From the NCBI RefSeq assembly GCF_002843305.1, contig NZ_PGSG01000119.1:297798-361797 (forward strand): a stretch of 64,000 nt of DNA, given 5' to 3'. Source of the stretch: Streptomyces barkulensis (GTDB lineage Bacteria; Actinomycetota; Actinomycetes; Streptomycetales; Streptomycetaceae). The translations under genes and the position numbers were made by a program. The notes beneath the pieces are model-generated. The model did no database searches. It had not been told where the DNA came from and saw only the letters and a program-made list of their open reading frames with translations. Positions 1 through 7,412 of the stretch are shown piece by piece. The first letter of the stretch is position 1, and every line of letters begins with the position of its first letter.

Positions 1-32
1 GTCACCGAAAGTAGGACCCCTGTAGCGGAGGA

Positions 33-53
33 AGGGGCAGAATTCCTGCCCCT
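33..53. terminator. Hairpin terminator after the XRE-TPR gene
   Basis: An 8-bp perfect stem (AGGGGCAG / CTGCCCCT) with a 5-nt loop lies 27 nt beyond the stop codon of the minus-strand gene ending at 80. It is well placed to end that transcript. No U-tract is needed for this type of Streptomyces terminator. Confidence 0.55.
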
Positions 54-79
54 CGCACTCCCGTTCAGGCGGCGATCAC

Positions 80-1318
80 TCAGGCGGCGAGAACACCGAC
101 CTTCACCGCCAACTCGGAGGCGCGGCGACGCCGCTCGGGGGACTTCGCCTCGGTCTCCTCCAGGATGATCCGCCGGGCATAGCCGTTGTAGCGGATCGTC
201 TCGGGCGCGTTCTCGTGAGCCTTCTCCAGGGTGGCCAGCGCGGTGTCGGGCTGGCCGTCGAGCTGGTATCCGCGGGCTTCCTCGATGCGGTGCCGGGCTC
301 GGCGCGGGCGGGAGGGGATACAGCGGGCGTCGGCCCGGGCGGCCTGCCTCACGCTCTCCCCGCCGGCGTGGAGTTCGACGGCGAGGGTGACTGCGTGGGC
401 GCCCATGACGGCGCGGGAGAAGGAGGTGACGGGGTGGTAGTAACCGTCGGGCAGGCGCTGGGCGGTGCGGTCGGCCTTGTCCCACCAGCCCCACGCCGCG
501 CCGGTGTCGCCGCGACGGGCGGCGGTGTAGCCCGCGGCGACCTGCAGGGCTCCGGCGATCGCGCGGACGTGGTCGTCCGCGTCGGGCAGTTCGGGCTCGA
601 GGTAGCGCAGGCACTCCGTCGTGACGGCGTCGGCGCCGTCGTAGTGGCCGGAGTCGCGGTGGGCCTCGGCGGTAAGCCAGGCCACCATGCCCAGGGCGTG
701 GGGGTCTTCCGATTCCTGGGCGGCGACCATGCCGCGTTCGACGACCCGCCACAGCAGCGCGCTGTCGGGCTGGTAGGCCAGGAAGAACTGGCTGAGGCTG
801 TAGACCTCGGCGAGGATGGCCTGGGCGGTGCGCCTCTCGGATGCGGCGTCGGACTGCCGTACGGCGAGCTGGGCGTCGCGGATCAGGTCAGGTAGCAGGG
901 AGCCGAGGACTTCGCGGTGGTTGGGGGCGGAGTGGCGGGCGGCCCAGGCTCGGTCGAGGCGGGCGCGCAGGTGCGCGGTGTCCGGGGCCTGGCGGTCGGC
1001 GCGGGTGAGGGGGAAGGCGTCGACGGCGGCGCGGACCTCGGGCAGGCGAGGGTGGCCGGGGCCGATGAAAAGAGCGGTGGGCATGGACTGGTCCCCGGTC
1101 AGGTCGGACAGATCACGGACCCGCAGTACCTCGGCGATCCGCAGGATCATCGACAGCGGAGGGGTTTGGATCTCCCCACGCTCGACCTGTTTGAGCCAGC
1201 TCGGGGAGCGGCCCAGCAGGCCGGCCAGGACGGGCCGGCTCATGCCCCGGCGGGTCCGCAGGATGCGCAGACGCTCTCCGAACGCGATGGGTTCCGGGGC
1301 AACATCGGCGATGGACAT
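80..1318 (-). CDS. XRE-family HTH regulator with TPR-like C-terminal domain
   Basis: A 412-aa predicted cytoplasmic DNA-binding regulator. Residues about 10-70 form a helix-turn-helix of the Cro/C1 type (GERLRILRTRRGMSRPVLAG, then LGRSPSWLKQVERGE). The remaining ~330 residues are alpha-helical and Ala/Arg-rich, resembling the TPR region of Streptomyces XRE regulators. The ATG at 1318 is chosen because it gives MSIADVAPEPIAFGE and follows a purine-rich AAGGGGGCGGAG ribosome site; the frame stays open upstream but without coding character. The gene stands alone on this strand with a terminator hairpin just after it. Its target is unknown. A second gene of the same architecture lies at 27680-28891. 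Confidence 0.85.
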   Translation of the reverse strand: MSIADVAPEPIAFGERLRILRTRRGMSRPVLAGLLGRSPSWLKQVERGEIQTPPLSMILRIAEVLRVRDLSDLTGDQSMPTALFIGPGHPRLPEVRAAVDAFPLTRADRQAPDTAHLRARLDRAWAARHSAPNHREVLGSLLPDLIRDAQLAVRQSDAASERRTAQAILAEVYSLSQFFLAYQPDSALLWRVVERGMVAAQESEDPHALGMVAWLTAEAHRDSGHYDGADAVTTECLRYLEPELPDADDHVRAIAGALQVAAGYTAARRGDTGAAWGWWDKADRTAQRLPDGYYHPVTSFSRAVMGAHAVTLAVELHAGGESVRQAARADARCIPSRPRRARHRIEEARGYQLDGQPDTALATLEKAHENAPETIRYNGYARRIILEETEAKSPERRRRASELAVKVGVLAA

Positions 1319-1509
1319 AACTCCGCCCCCTTCTCTGGGTAGCTCGTCGTCCACAGCGTATGGGGCGGAGCCGTATTCGTGTGGGGGGCGAAGCGGGGAC
1401 CGCGGCCTGTGAGGGCTGCTGTGCGGGCTCCTGGCAGCCCACCCGCGCACAGTGGTGCCGGGGGCGACGGTGCGCTCCGGGGCCGACCGGTCTCTGGCGA
1501 GGGCCGGGC

Positions 1510-1546
1510 GGAAACGGGCGGACCTCCGTGGGCCGCGCCCGTTTCC
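1510..1546. repeat. Inverted repeat in the divergent intergenic region
   Basis: An 11-bp perfect inverted repeat (GGAAACGGGCG / CGCCCGTTTCC) with a 15-nt spacer sits 29 nt before the PPOX-like gene and inside the region shared with the divergent XRE gene. It could be a terminator, a 5'-UTR structure or an operator; the sequence does not distinguish these. Confidence 0.5.
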
Positions 1547-1575
1547 GTGCGGCCTGGCGAGGTACCCGGCGGCGC

Positions 1576-1968
1576 ATGAGCACTCCGGGCACCGGGCTGA
1601 GTCTGTTCGCCGGCGAGCGGCGCGTCTGGCTGGCCACGTACGACCGCGAGGGCGTGCCGGTGGGCACGGCCACGGCGATCGCCGTGGAGGGCGACCGCGC
1701 CTATGTGCGCGCCCACGGCCGGTCGGGTACCGCCGAGCGGCTGCGCCGCCGCCCCGAGGCGGAGATCTCCCCCGCCACCCTGGGCGGCACTCCGGCGGGC
1801 GCGCCGATGAAGGTGGACGTGCGGCGGCTGTCGGGCCGCGAGGCCCGGCACGCGGCCGGGCGCCTGGCCCGCAAGCATCCCGCGCGGGGCGTGCTGGTGC
1901 CGCTGGGCCACCGGCTGATGCTCGACCGGTCGCTGCTGTACGAGCTGCGCCCGGTGGGCGAGCGGTGA
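1576..1968 (+). CDS. PPOX-class (split beta-barrel flavin/F420-type) small protein
   Basis: A 130-aa protein that looks like the pyridoxamine-phosphate-oxidase-like split-barrel family, many actinobacterial members of which bind F420 or flavin. Visible family features are an N-terminal strand pair (RRVWLATYDREGVPVGTATA), the middle strand AEISPATLGGTP and the C-terminal strand LLYELRPVGER. In F420-binding relatives this fold reduces unsaturated substrates or binds cofactor; no substrate is predicted here. The ATG at 1576 fits the family's start, though the ribosome site (GAGGTACCCGGCGGCGC) is distant. Genes on both sides are unrelated, so it is probably monocistronic. Confidence 0.7.
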   Translation: MSTPGTGLSLFAGERRVWLATYDREGVPVGTATAIAVEGDRAYVRAHGRSGTAERLRRRPEAEISPATLGGTPAGAPMKVDVRRLSGREARHAAGRLARKHPARGVLVPLGHRLMLDRSLLYELRPVGER

Positions 1969-2050
1969 GGCCCGGCGGCGGGCACGGCATCGCTTCCGTC
2001 CGGCGCGGCGGCCGGGCGGCCGCTTTCGGGCGGGGATGCCTGACGTCGGG

Positions 2051-3109
2051 TCAGGCGCCGCCTCCGCGCCGCTTCGAGCGGCGCAGGGCGAGGAGGACGG
2101 CGGCGCCCGCGACGAGGGCGAGGACGAACCCGAGGGTGCTCCCCTCTCCCCCGCCGGCCCCGGCGGCGTCGTCCCCGGCAGCGTCCGGCTCGCGGTCGTC
2201 CGCCTCGTCACCGGTTTCGCCGCCGCCCGCCCGGTCCGGCTTCTCCTCCCGCGCGCTCTCGGGGAGCTGCTCCTCGGTCAGGGGCATCGGCTGTACGGGG
2301 CTGCGCTCGCCCTCCGTGCCGTACAGCAGCGTGCGGCCGTCCGGTGTGAAGGTCACCGACTCGCCCTGGCGCTGCACCGGCACCGTCAGCCGCCCCAGCT
2401 CCCTCGGCCCGCCGTCCTCCCAGGCGTACATGGTCCCGCCGAAGTAGCCGCGCACCGCCAGTCTGGTGCCGTCCGGGGAGAAGGCGGCGTCGGTGGCCCA
2501 CAGGCCGATGTCCGCGACGCGGGTGAAGGTGGCGGCGCCGGAGGCCGGGAGCTTGCCGGGCCCGGCGTACAGGGCGCCGCCCTCCTCGTGCTTGCTGACG
2601 ATGTACACCCGCCCGGTGACGGGGTGGACGGCCAGCGACTCGGCGTCGCGCGGGCCGTCGGCGTAGCGCACGGTGTGGCGGGTGACCTCGACGGCCTGGT
2701 CGGCCAGCTTCTCGGGCTCGGCGAAGCGGTAGATCCACACCTCGGGCCACCGGCCGCCGAAGTTGTCGCCGATGTCGCCGACGTACACGTCGCCGTCCGG
2801 GCCGACGGAGACGGCCTCGACGTCGCGCGGGGAGACGCCGGCCAGGGTGACGGTGGCGACCGTCTCGCCGGTGCGGCCGTCGATGGCGTAGACGTACGGC
2901 CCGTCGTCGCTGTCGTTGTGCGTCCAGTACACGCCGGGGTGGGCGCGGCTGGGCGCCAGGCCGCTGGACTCGGTGATCCGCTCGTCCTCGATCGTGAAGC
3001 CGTCGGTGGCGGGGTCGGCCGCCGCCGCTCCGGGTGCTCCGGCCGTCACCGCCGCCGACACCGCTGCCGCAACCACCGCCGCGCACGCGGCGCGCACAAG
3101 CCTTCGCAT
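2051..3109 (-). CDS. Secreted, C-terminally anchored beta-propeller (YncE/WD40-like) protein
   Basis: A 352-aa protein with a Sec signal peptide (residues 1-31; twin Arg at the start, Ala-rich core, AxA cleavage-like end). About 240 residues of repeated beta-strand motifs follow (for example GDVYVGDIGDNFGG, SPDGTRLAVRGYFGG, TPDGRTLLYGTEG), typical of a 6-8-blade propeller. A Pro/Glu/Asp-rich disordered stretch (about 275-320) leads to one membrane helix (LGFVLALVAGAAVLLAL) and an RRSKRRGGGA tail. This is the usual layout of a Streptomyces surface-anchored protein, although no LPXTG motif is present. Ligand or enzyme activity cannot be read from the sequence. It is divergently placed from the winged-helix gene at 3213. 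Confidence 0.75.
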   Translation of the reverse strand: MRRLVRAACAAVVAAAVSAAVTAGAPGAAAADPATDGFTIEDERITESSGLAPSRAHPGVYWTHNDSDDGPYVYAIDGRTGETVATVTLAGVSPRDVEAVSVGPDGDVYVGDIGDNFGGRWPEVWIYRFAEPEKLADQAVEVTRHTVRYADGPRDAESLAVHPVTGRVYIVSKHEEGGALYAGPGKLPASGAATFTRVADIGLWATDAAFSPDGTRLAVRGYFGGTMYAWEDGGPRELGRLTVPVQRQGESVTFTPDGRTLLYGTEGERSPVQPMPLTEEQLPESAREEKPDRAGGGETGDEADDREPDAAGDDAAGAGGGEGSTLGFVLALVAGAAVLLALRRSKRRGGGA

Positions 3110-3200
3110 GGCCCCAAGCCTGTCACTGTCCGGGTGGAAGCCGGACGACGGGATCCACCGCCGTGGTCCGGCCGCCCCGAAGGAGCGCGGTGCCCGGCGC

Positions 3201-3206
3201 TACGCT
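3201..3206 (+). promoter_or_regulatory. -10 box of a leaderless-type promoter
   Basis: TACGCT lies 6 nt before the ATG at 3213. This matches the TANNNT -10 pattern and spacing of Streptomyces leaderless transcripts, and no Shine-Dalgarno sequence is present. Confidence 0.5.
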
Positions 3207-3212
3207 GACGGG

Positions 3213-3749
3213 ATGAGTGAGGACGTGCCGTCGTGGGACGCGCTGGCGGGGCAGGTCGCCGGGCTGACGCAGCGGGTCTCCGAGCTTGAGGAGCGGCTGG
3301 GAAGCGGTACGGAAGGGCCGGAGGACGAGGAGGAGCCGGGCGACGCCTGCCTCGTGCTGCCGCAGCTGCGGGAGTTCCTGCGGGACGCGGCGCACGGCGG
3401 GGTGCTGTTCGCCGGGTCCGTGACCGGCCCGGGCGGGGAGCGCGTGGAGTGGGAGCGGTCCGCCGTCACGGACTCACTGCTGGGCTCCGACTGGCCGGAG
3501 CTGGCCGACACGCTGGGCGCGCTGGGGCAGCCCGTCCGGCTGCGGCTGCTCCAGGCGCTGCTGGAGGGGCGGACCGCGGTGGCCGAACTCATGGAGCTGG
3601 ACGGGCTCGGCACGACCGGTCAGGTCTACCACCACCTGCGACAGCTCGTCTCCGCCGGCTGGCTGGAGACGGCGGGCCGCGGGCGTTACCGGGTTCCGCC
3701 GACCCGGCTCGTCCCGCTGCTGGTCGTGATCACCGCGGCCCGCCACTAG
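3213..3749 (+). CDS. ArsR-like winged-helix transcriptional regulator
   Basis: A 178-aa protein. Residues 10-30 form a short coiled-coil-like helix (LAGQVAGLTQRVSELEERLG). Residues about 100-178 carry a winged-helix fold of the ArsR type: ALGQPVRLRLLQALLEG, then VAELMELDGLGTTGQVYHHL as the recognition helix, and a wing ending SAGWLETAGRGRYRV. There is no cysteine metal site of the classic ArsR kind in the DNA-binding helix, so it may sense something other than metal. The start is supported by a -10 box 6 nt upstream. It is convergent with the MbtH-like gene and divergent from the propeller gene. Confidence 0.8.
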   Translation: MSEDVPSWDALAGQVAGLTQRVSELEERLGSGTEGPEDEEEPGDACLVLPQLREFLRDAAHGGVLFAGSVTGPGGERVEWERSAVTDSLLGSDWPELADTLGALGQPVRLRLLQALLEGRTAVAELMELDGLGTTGQVYHHLRQLVSAGWLETAGRGRYRVPPTRLVPLLVVITAARH

Positions 3750-3809
3750 GGCGTGTTGTGAGAGTCCCGTCCGCGGGGCACGCGGGGCACGCGGAGGCGG
3801 GCCCTCGTG

Positions 3810-4019
3810 TCAGCCGCCCATCGCCCTGACCAGGGACTTCGGGCGCATGTCCGTCCAGGTGGCCTCGATGTGGGCCAGGCAGGCGTCCCGGCCGCCGGGA
3901 CCGAGGGTGCGGGTCCAGCCGGCCGGAACGTCGGCGAACTCGGGCCAGAGCGAGTGCCGGCCCTCGTCGTTGACCAGCACCAGGAAGATCGCGTCCTGGT
4001 CGTCGAAGGGGTTGGTCAC
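3810..4019 (-). CDS. MbtH-like NRPS accessory protein
   Basis: A 69-aa protein that starts TNPFDDQDAIFLVLVNDEGR and contains the family signature HSLWPEFADVPAGW, then the conserved C-terminal part LAHIEATWTDMRP. MbtH proteins bind adenylation domains of nonribosomal peptide synthetases and support their folding or activity. No NRPS gene lies in this window, so it is an orphan copy that could serve synthetases elsewhere. The GTG start at 4019 is placed by family alignment and a GAGAGGA ribosome site. It overlaps a TGA in another frame (GTGA), suggesting that a now-lost upstream gene was once coupled to it. Confidence 0.92.
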   Translation of the reverse strand: MTNPFDDQDAIFLVLVNDEGRHSLWPEFADVPAGWTRTLGPGGRDACLAHIEATWTDMRPKSLVRAMGG

Positions 4020-4168
4020 GGCGCGTCCTCTCCGTGGTCGTCTCCGTGGTCGTCGTCCGCGAGGACCGTCTCGATGCCGAGGTTGAGACAGGTGAGGCGG
4101 CCGCCTCGGCCAGACCGGCCGGTTCGGGGAGTTCGAGGAGCTGCGGAACACCACCGCCCAATAAGCCA
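4016..4168 (-). pseudogene. Possible remnant of a gene once upstream of the MbtH gene
   Basis: On the minus strand one frame reads VPQLLELPEPAGLAEAA. A neighbouring frame then reads RLTCLNLGIETVLADDD and ends in TGA as part of GTGA with the MbtH start. The acidic, His-rich C-terminal tail and the 4-nt overlap look like the end of a real gene that needs one frameshift to join the halves. No family was recognised. It could also be chance, since high-GC DNA keeps frames open easily. Confidence 0.3.
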
Positions 4169-4185
4169 TTACGTAAGTACGTAAT
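4168..4185. promoter_or_regulatory. 18-bp palindrome, candidate operator
   Basis: ATTACGTA-AG-TACGTAAT is a perfect inverted repeat and unusually AT-rich for this genome. It sits 70 nt before the M23 peptidase start and about 150 nt before the MbtH gene on the other strand. Such symmetric sites are typical of MarR, PadR or TetR operators. No cognate regulator can be assigned. Confidence 0.5.
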
Positions 4186-4255
4186 TCTGGGTCCGGAGTG
4201 GACCCCGGTCTGGAATGCTGAGTCCCGCCCACCAGTCCCCCCACGGAAGGCACCC

Positions 4256-5098
4256 ATGTTGCGGACCCTCTGGAAGCGCCACGGCCTGGTGATGGCCGCG
4301 GGCGCCGTGTGCATCCTCGTCAACGGCCAGGGCATCGGACCGCTGTGGCTCACCGGGGTCGCCCTGCTGGGAGCCGGCATGCTGATGCGGTGGGCGATGA
4401 CCCGCGCGCAGCGCCCGCCGCGCGACGAGGCGCCGCCGGTGGCCCTCGGCGTTCCCGTGGAGGGTCGCTGGATGGCGCGCAACGGGCCCGCCACCAAGGT
4501 CCCCAGCCACACCCACAACCTCGCGCAGACCTACGCCATCGACATGGCGCGCAGGCCGGCGCCGGAACCCGTGTGGTTCTGGCCGCCGGCGCGGCGCCCC
4601 GAGTCCTACCCGTCCTTCGGCGAGCCGCTGTTCGCCCCGGCCGACGGCCGGGTGGTGGCCGCCGCCGACGGGCAGCGGGACCATCTGTCGCGCTCCTCAC
4701 TGGCCGGACTGTTCTACGTACTCGCGGAGGGCTTCGTGCGCTCCCTCGGCCTCCCCCGCCACCTGCTGGGCAACCATCTCGTCCTCGACCTGGGCGACGG
4801 GGTGTACGCGGTCCTCGCCCATCTGCGGCGCGGCTCGCTGAAGGTGGCCGTGGGCGACCGGGTGACGGCCGGCCGCCCGTTGGCCGAGTGCGGCAACTCG
4901 GGCAACTCCTCCGAGCCCCACCTGCACTTCCAGCTCATGGACGGCCCCGACATCGCCTCGGCCCGCGGCCTGCGCTTCACCTGGCGCTACCGGGACGACG
5001 AAGGCGGGGAGCACCGGGGAGTGCCCGAGGACGACACCCACTTCACCCCGGTGCGGGCCGCCGCGGCCGACCGGACGGACCCCTACGCCGCGCCGTAG
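4256..5098 (+). CDS. Membrane-anchored M23-family metallopeptidase
   Basis: A 280-aa protein with two N-terminal hydrophobic segments (LVMAAGAVCILVNGQGIGPL and LWLTGVALLGAGMLMRWAM) that should anchor it in the membrane. A C-terminal LytM/lysostaphin-like domain follows. Zinc-site motifs are visible: the first His/Asp pair in HTHNLAQTYAIDM and the HxH in GNSSEPHLHFQLMDG. M23 enzymes usually cut peptidoglycan cross-bridges. The last 16 nt overlap the end of the convergent SnoaL-like gene. A palindromic candidate operator precedes it. Its closeness to the RiPP cluster is noted, but a leader-peptidase role would be speculation. Confidence 0.85.
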   Translation: MLRTLWKRHGLVMAAGAVCILVNGQGIGPLWLTGVALLGAGMLMRWAMTRAQRPPRDEAPPVALGVPVEGRWMARNGPATKVPSHTHNLAQTYAIDMARRPAPEPVWFWPPARRPESYPSFGEPLFAPADGRVVAAADGQRDHLSRSSLAGLFYVLAEGFVRSLGLPRHLLGNHLVLDLGDGVYAVLAHLRRGSLKVAVGDRVTAGRPLAECGNSGNSSEPHLHFQLMDGPDIASARGLRFTWRYRDDEGGEHRGVPEDDTHFTPVRAAAADRTDPYAAP

Positions 5099-5934
5099 CC
5101 GGGTTCGAGCACGAAGCAGACCCGCCGGACGCGGCCGTCGGGGGCGAACTCACCGAAGGCGAAGACCTCCTGGCTCTTCTTCGGGTTGCCGCCGCGGCTG
5201 GTGGTGTAGCGGACCGCGAAGCGGTCGCCCTCCCGCAGCGTCTCGTGCACCTCCACCGGGTAGCTGTGCTTCCGCTTCCGTCCGTCCTCCAGGGCCTTCA
5301 GCACACCGGAGCGCTGCATCACCCTCCCCCCGACCTGGTGCACCGCGTCCGGGGTGTGGAAACGGTCGTGGGCCTCGGCGGCCGGAACCGCCGGGTCGTA
5401 CCCGGCGGCGTAGTAGGCCCGCAGGTAGTGGGCGGGGTCCTGGGCCGGCGTCGGCTCGGCCCCGTCGGCCGGCGGCGGCGCCGGGACGGCGCCCGGCGTG
5501 GGGCGGGCCGCGGCGTCGGACGGAGCGCTCCCGCCGTGCCCGGCCCAGCCCGGCCGGCTGGCGGAGAAGGCGTCGGAGCGGGCCACCCGCCCGTCCCCGG
5601 CCATCTCGGCGAACACGGCCGCGTCCGTGGCGCTCCGGAACTTCCACGCCATGGGCGTGCTGACGGTGTACCGGGCGGCGGCCCGGTCCCCCTCCACGAC
5701 CAGCTCGTGGACGTACAGCTCGTAGGGCGCGTCGAGGGAGCGCCGGGAGCGGAGGCTGCGCATGATCTTCTTGTGGTCCCAGAGCCGGCCGTTGACCCGG
5801 TGGGGGCCGTCGGGCAGGTGATAGCGCTCCCACACCTCCTCCACCGGGTCGTTCCCGTCGATGGCGTCGGAGTGGTAGGCGCGGAGGTAGCCGATGAAGT
5901 CCTCCGCGGCGGTGGGGCGGTGCGTGGTGCTCAT
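5083..5934 (-). CDS. Tandem SnoaL/NTF2-like protein, last gene of the linaridin-like operon
   Basis: A 283-aa protein made of two related NTF2-like halves joined by a Pro/Ala-rich linker (about 135-165). Half one runs FIGYLRAYHSDAIDGNDPVEEVWERYH; half two repeats the pattern with HYLRAYYAAGYDP and AHDRFHTPDAVHQVGGRVM. Both share the R-AY start, the YH/FH-TPD turn, the V-GR segment and a strand like AARYTVSTP / FAVRYTTSR. NTF2-like domains act as isomerases, cyclases or binding modules. The ATG at 5934 overlaps the stop of the oxidoreductase gene by 4 nt, so the two are translationally coupled. This type of protein is not among the linaridin enzymes I know. Confidence 0.75.
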   Translation of the reverse strand: MSTTHRPTAAEDFIGYLRAYHSDAIDGNDPVEEVWERYHLPDGPHRVNGRLWDHKKIMRSLRSRRSLDAPYELYVHELVVEGDRAAARYTVSTPMAWKFRSATDAAVFAEMAGDGRVARSDAFSASRPGWAGHGGSAPSDAAARPTPGAVPAPPPADGAEPTPAQDPAHYLRAYYAAGYDPAVPAAEAHDRFHTPDAVHQVGGRVMQRSGVLKALEDGRKRKHSYPVEVHETLREGDRFAVRYTTSRGGNPKKSQEVFAFGEFAPDGRVRRVCFVLEPGYGAA

Positions 5935-7412
5935 GACGCTCTCCCGGTTCTCTCTGTGGGGATGGCACCGCCCCCGGGGCCCAGGGGCGGCACGGTGTTG
6001 ACGCGGAACTCCCTGCGGAGGGCGGCCCGGGCCGCGTGGTGGCCGCACATGCCGTGCACGCTGGGGCCGGGCGGCGTCGACGCGGAGCACAGGTACACCC
6101 CGGGCAGGGGGGTGCGGTACGGGTTCCAGGCGGGCACCGGCCGGAACACGGACTGCGCGAGCGTGATGGCCCCCGCTCCGATGTCCCCGCCGGGATAGTT
6201 CGGGTTGTACGTCTCGTACTCGGCCGCCGGCACCCCGCGCGCCGCGATGACCGTGTCGGAGAAGCCGGGCGCGTACCGCTCGATGCGGCGGGTGATCAGC
6301 GGCACCGGGTCCCGGGTGTCACCGTTGGGCACATGCGCGTAGGCCCACACCGGGCGGCGGCCGCCCACCGCGCGGCCGGGGTCGGTCACGGCCGGGTCGA
6401 CCAGCAGCACGAACGGCTCCTCGGTGGCCTCCCCCCGCACGGCCGCGCGCTCCGCCGCGAGCATCTCGGCGCGGGTGCCGCCCAGGTGCACGGTTCCGGC
6501 CCGCCCCACCTCGGGGTCGGCCCACGGGATGGGTTCGCCGACCAGGAAATCCGCCTTCGCGGCGCCCGGACCGTAGCCGAATCGCTCCAGCGCCCGGCGG
6601 TAGCCCGGCGGCAGCCGGTCGCCGGCCAGCTCCAGCAGCCCGCGCGGGGTGGTGTCCAGCATGACCACCCGGGCGTCCACCTCCGCGAGGTCGGTGATCC
6701 GGTGGCCGGTGTGCAGCACCCCGCCGTGCGCCCGCAGGTCGTCGGCCAGGGCCTGCGCGATGCGGCCGCTGCCGCCCTGCGGCAGCGGCCAGCCGGTCGC
6801 GTGCGCCAGGTGCCCCAGCAGCAGCGCGATGGCGCCGGAGGGCGGGCTGGGCAGCCGCCCCACCGCGTGCGCCGCGACCCCGGTGAGCAGTGCGCGGGCC
6901 GCCTCGGTGCGCAGCCCGTCGCCTCTCAGCAGGTGCCCGAGCACGCGCGGACCGAGCAGCAGCGGAACGGCGGGGTCACGCGGCACGGACCGCTGGCCGG
7001 ACAGCAGGAAGTCGGTCACCCCCGTACTGTGCCGCACCAGCGGTTCCATCAATCGCCGCCAGCGCCGTCCGTCCGGGCCGAGCCGTTCGCAGGTCTCCTC
7101 GAGATCGCGGTGGGCGAGCGCGGCGCCACCGTCCAGCGGGTGCGCGTAGGGGACCGGCGGCTGCAGCATCCGGACGCCGCGGGACGCGAGGTCGAACTCG
7201 CGGAAGAACGCCGACGCGGCAGCCATCGGGTGCACGGCGGCGCAGACGTCGTGCCGGATCCCGGGGTCGAACAGGGCCTCGCCGCGCAGACCGCCGCCGA
7301 TGGTGTCGGCCTGCTCGTGGACGTGCACGGCCAGTCCGGCACGCGCCATGGTGACGGCGGCGGCCAGGCCGTTCGGACCACTGCCGACGACGGCGACGTC
7401 GGCACGGGTCAT
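5931..7412 (-). CDS. FAD-dependent phytoene-desaturase-like oxidoreductase (LinC-like)
   Basis: A 493-aa flavoprotein with an N-terminal Rossmann dinucleotide site (VAVVGSGPNGLAAAVTMARA, then VHEQADTIGGG). Its C-terminal FAD-binding end (PGVYLCSASTPPGPSVHGMC) is characteristic of phytoene desaturase and CrtI-like NAD(P)/FAD oxidoreductases. It overlaps both neighbours by 4 nt (7409-7412 and 5931-5934), placing it within the RiPP operon. Oxidoreductases of this type occur in many linaridin clusters, where their exact chemistry is unsettled as far as I know. A redox change on the peptide backbone or a side chain is the natural inference. An unrelated catabolic role is unlikely given the tight coupling. 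Confidence 0.85.
   Translation of the reverse strand: MTRADVAVVGSGPNGLAAAVTMARAGLAVHVHEQADTIGGGLRGEALFDPGIRHDVCAAVHPMAAASAFFREFDLASRGVRMLQPPVPYAHPLDGGAALAHRDLEETCERLGPDGRRWRRLMEPLVRHSTGVTDFLLSGQRSVPRDPAVPLLLGPRVLGHLLRGDGLRTEAARALLTGVAAHAVGRLPSPPSGAIALLLGHLAHATGWPLPQGGSGRIAQALADDLRAHGGVLHTGHRITDLAEVDARVVMLDTTPRGLLELAGDRLPPGYRRALERFGYGPGAAKADFLVGEPIPWADPEVGRAGTVHLGGTRAEMLAAERAAVRGEATEEPFVLLVDPAVTDPGRAVGGRRPVWAYAHVPNGDTRDPVPLITRRIERYAPGFSDTVIAARGVPAAEYETYNPNYPGGDIGAGAITLAQSVFRPVPAWNPYRTPLPGVYLCSASTPPGPSVHGMCGHHAARAALRREFRVNTVPPLGPGGGAIPTERTGRAS

Noticed and set aside
4256..5098. M23 peptidase as the leader protease of the RiPP cluster
   Set aside because: It is on the opposite strand, has cell-wall-hydrolase motifs and a membrane anchor, and no known linaridin uses an M23 enzyme; proximity alone is not enough.
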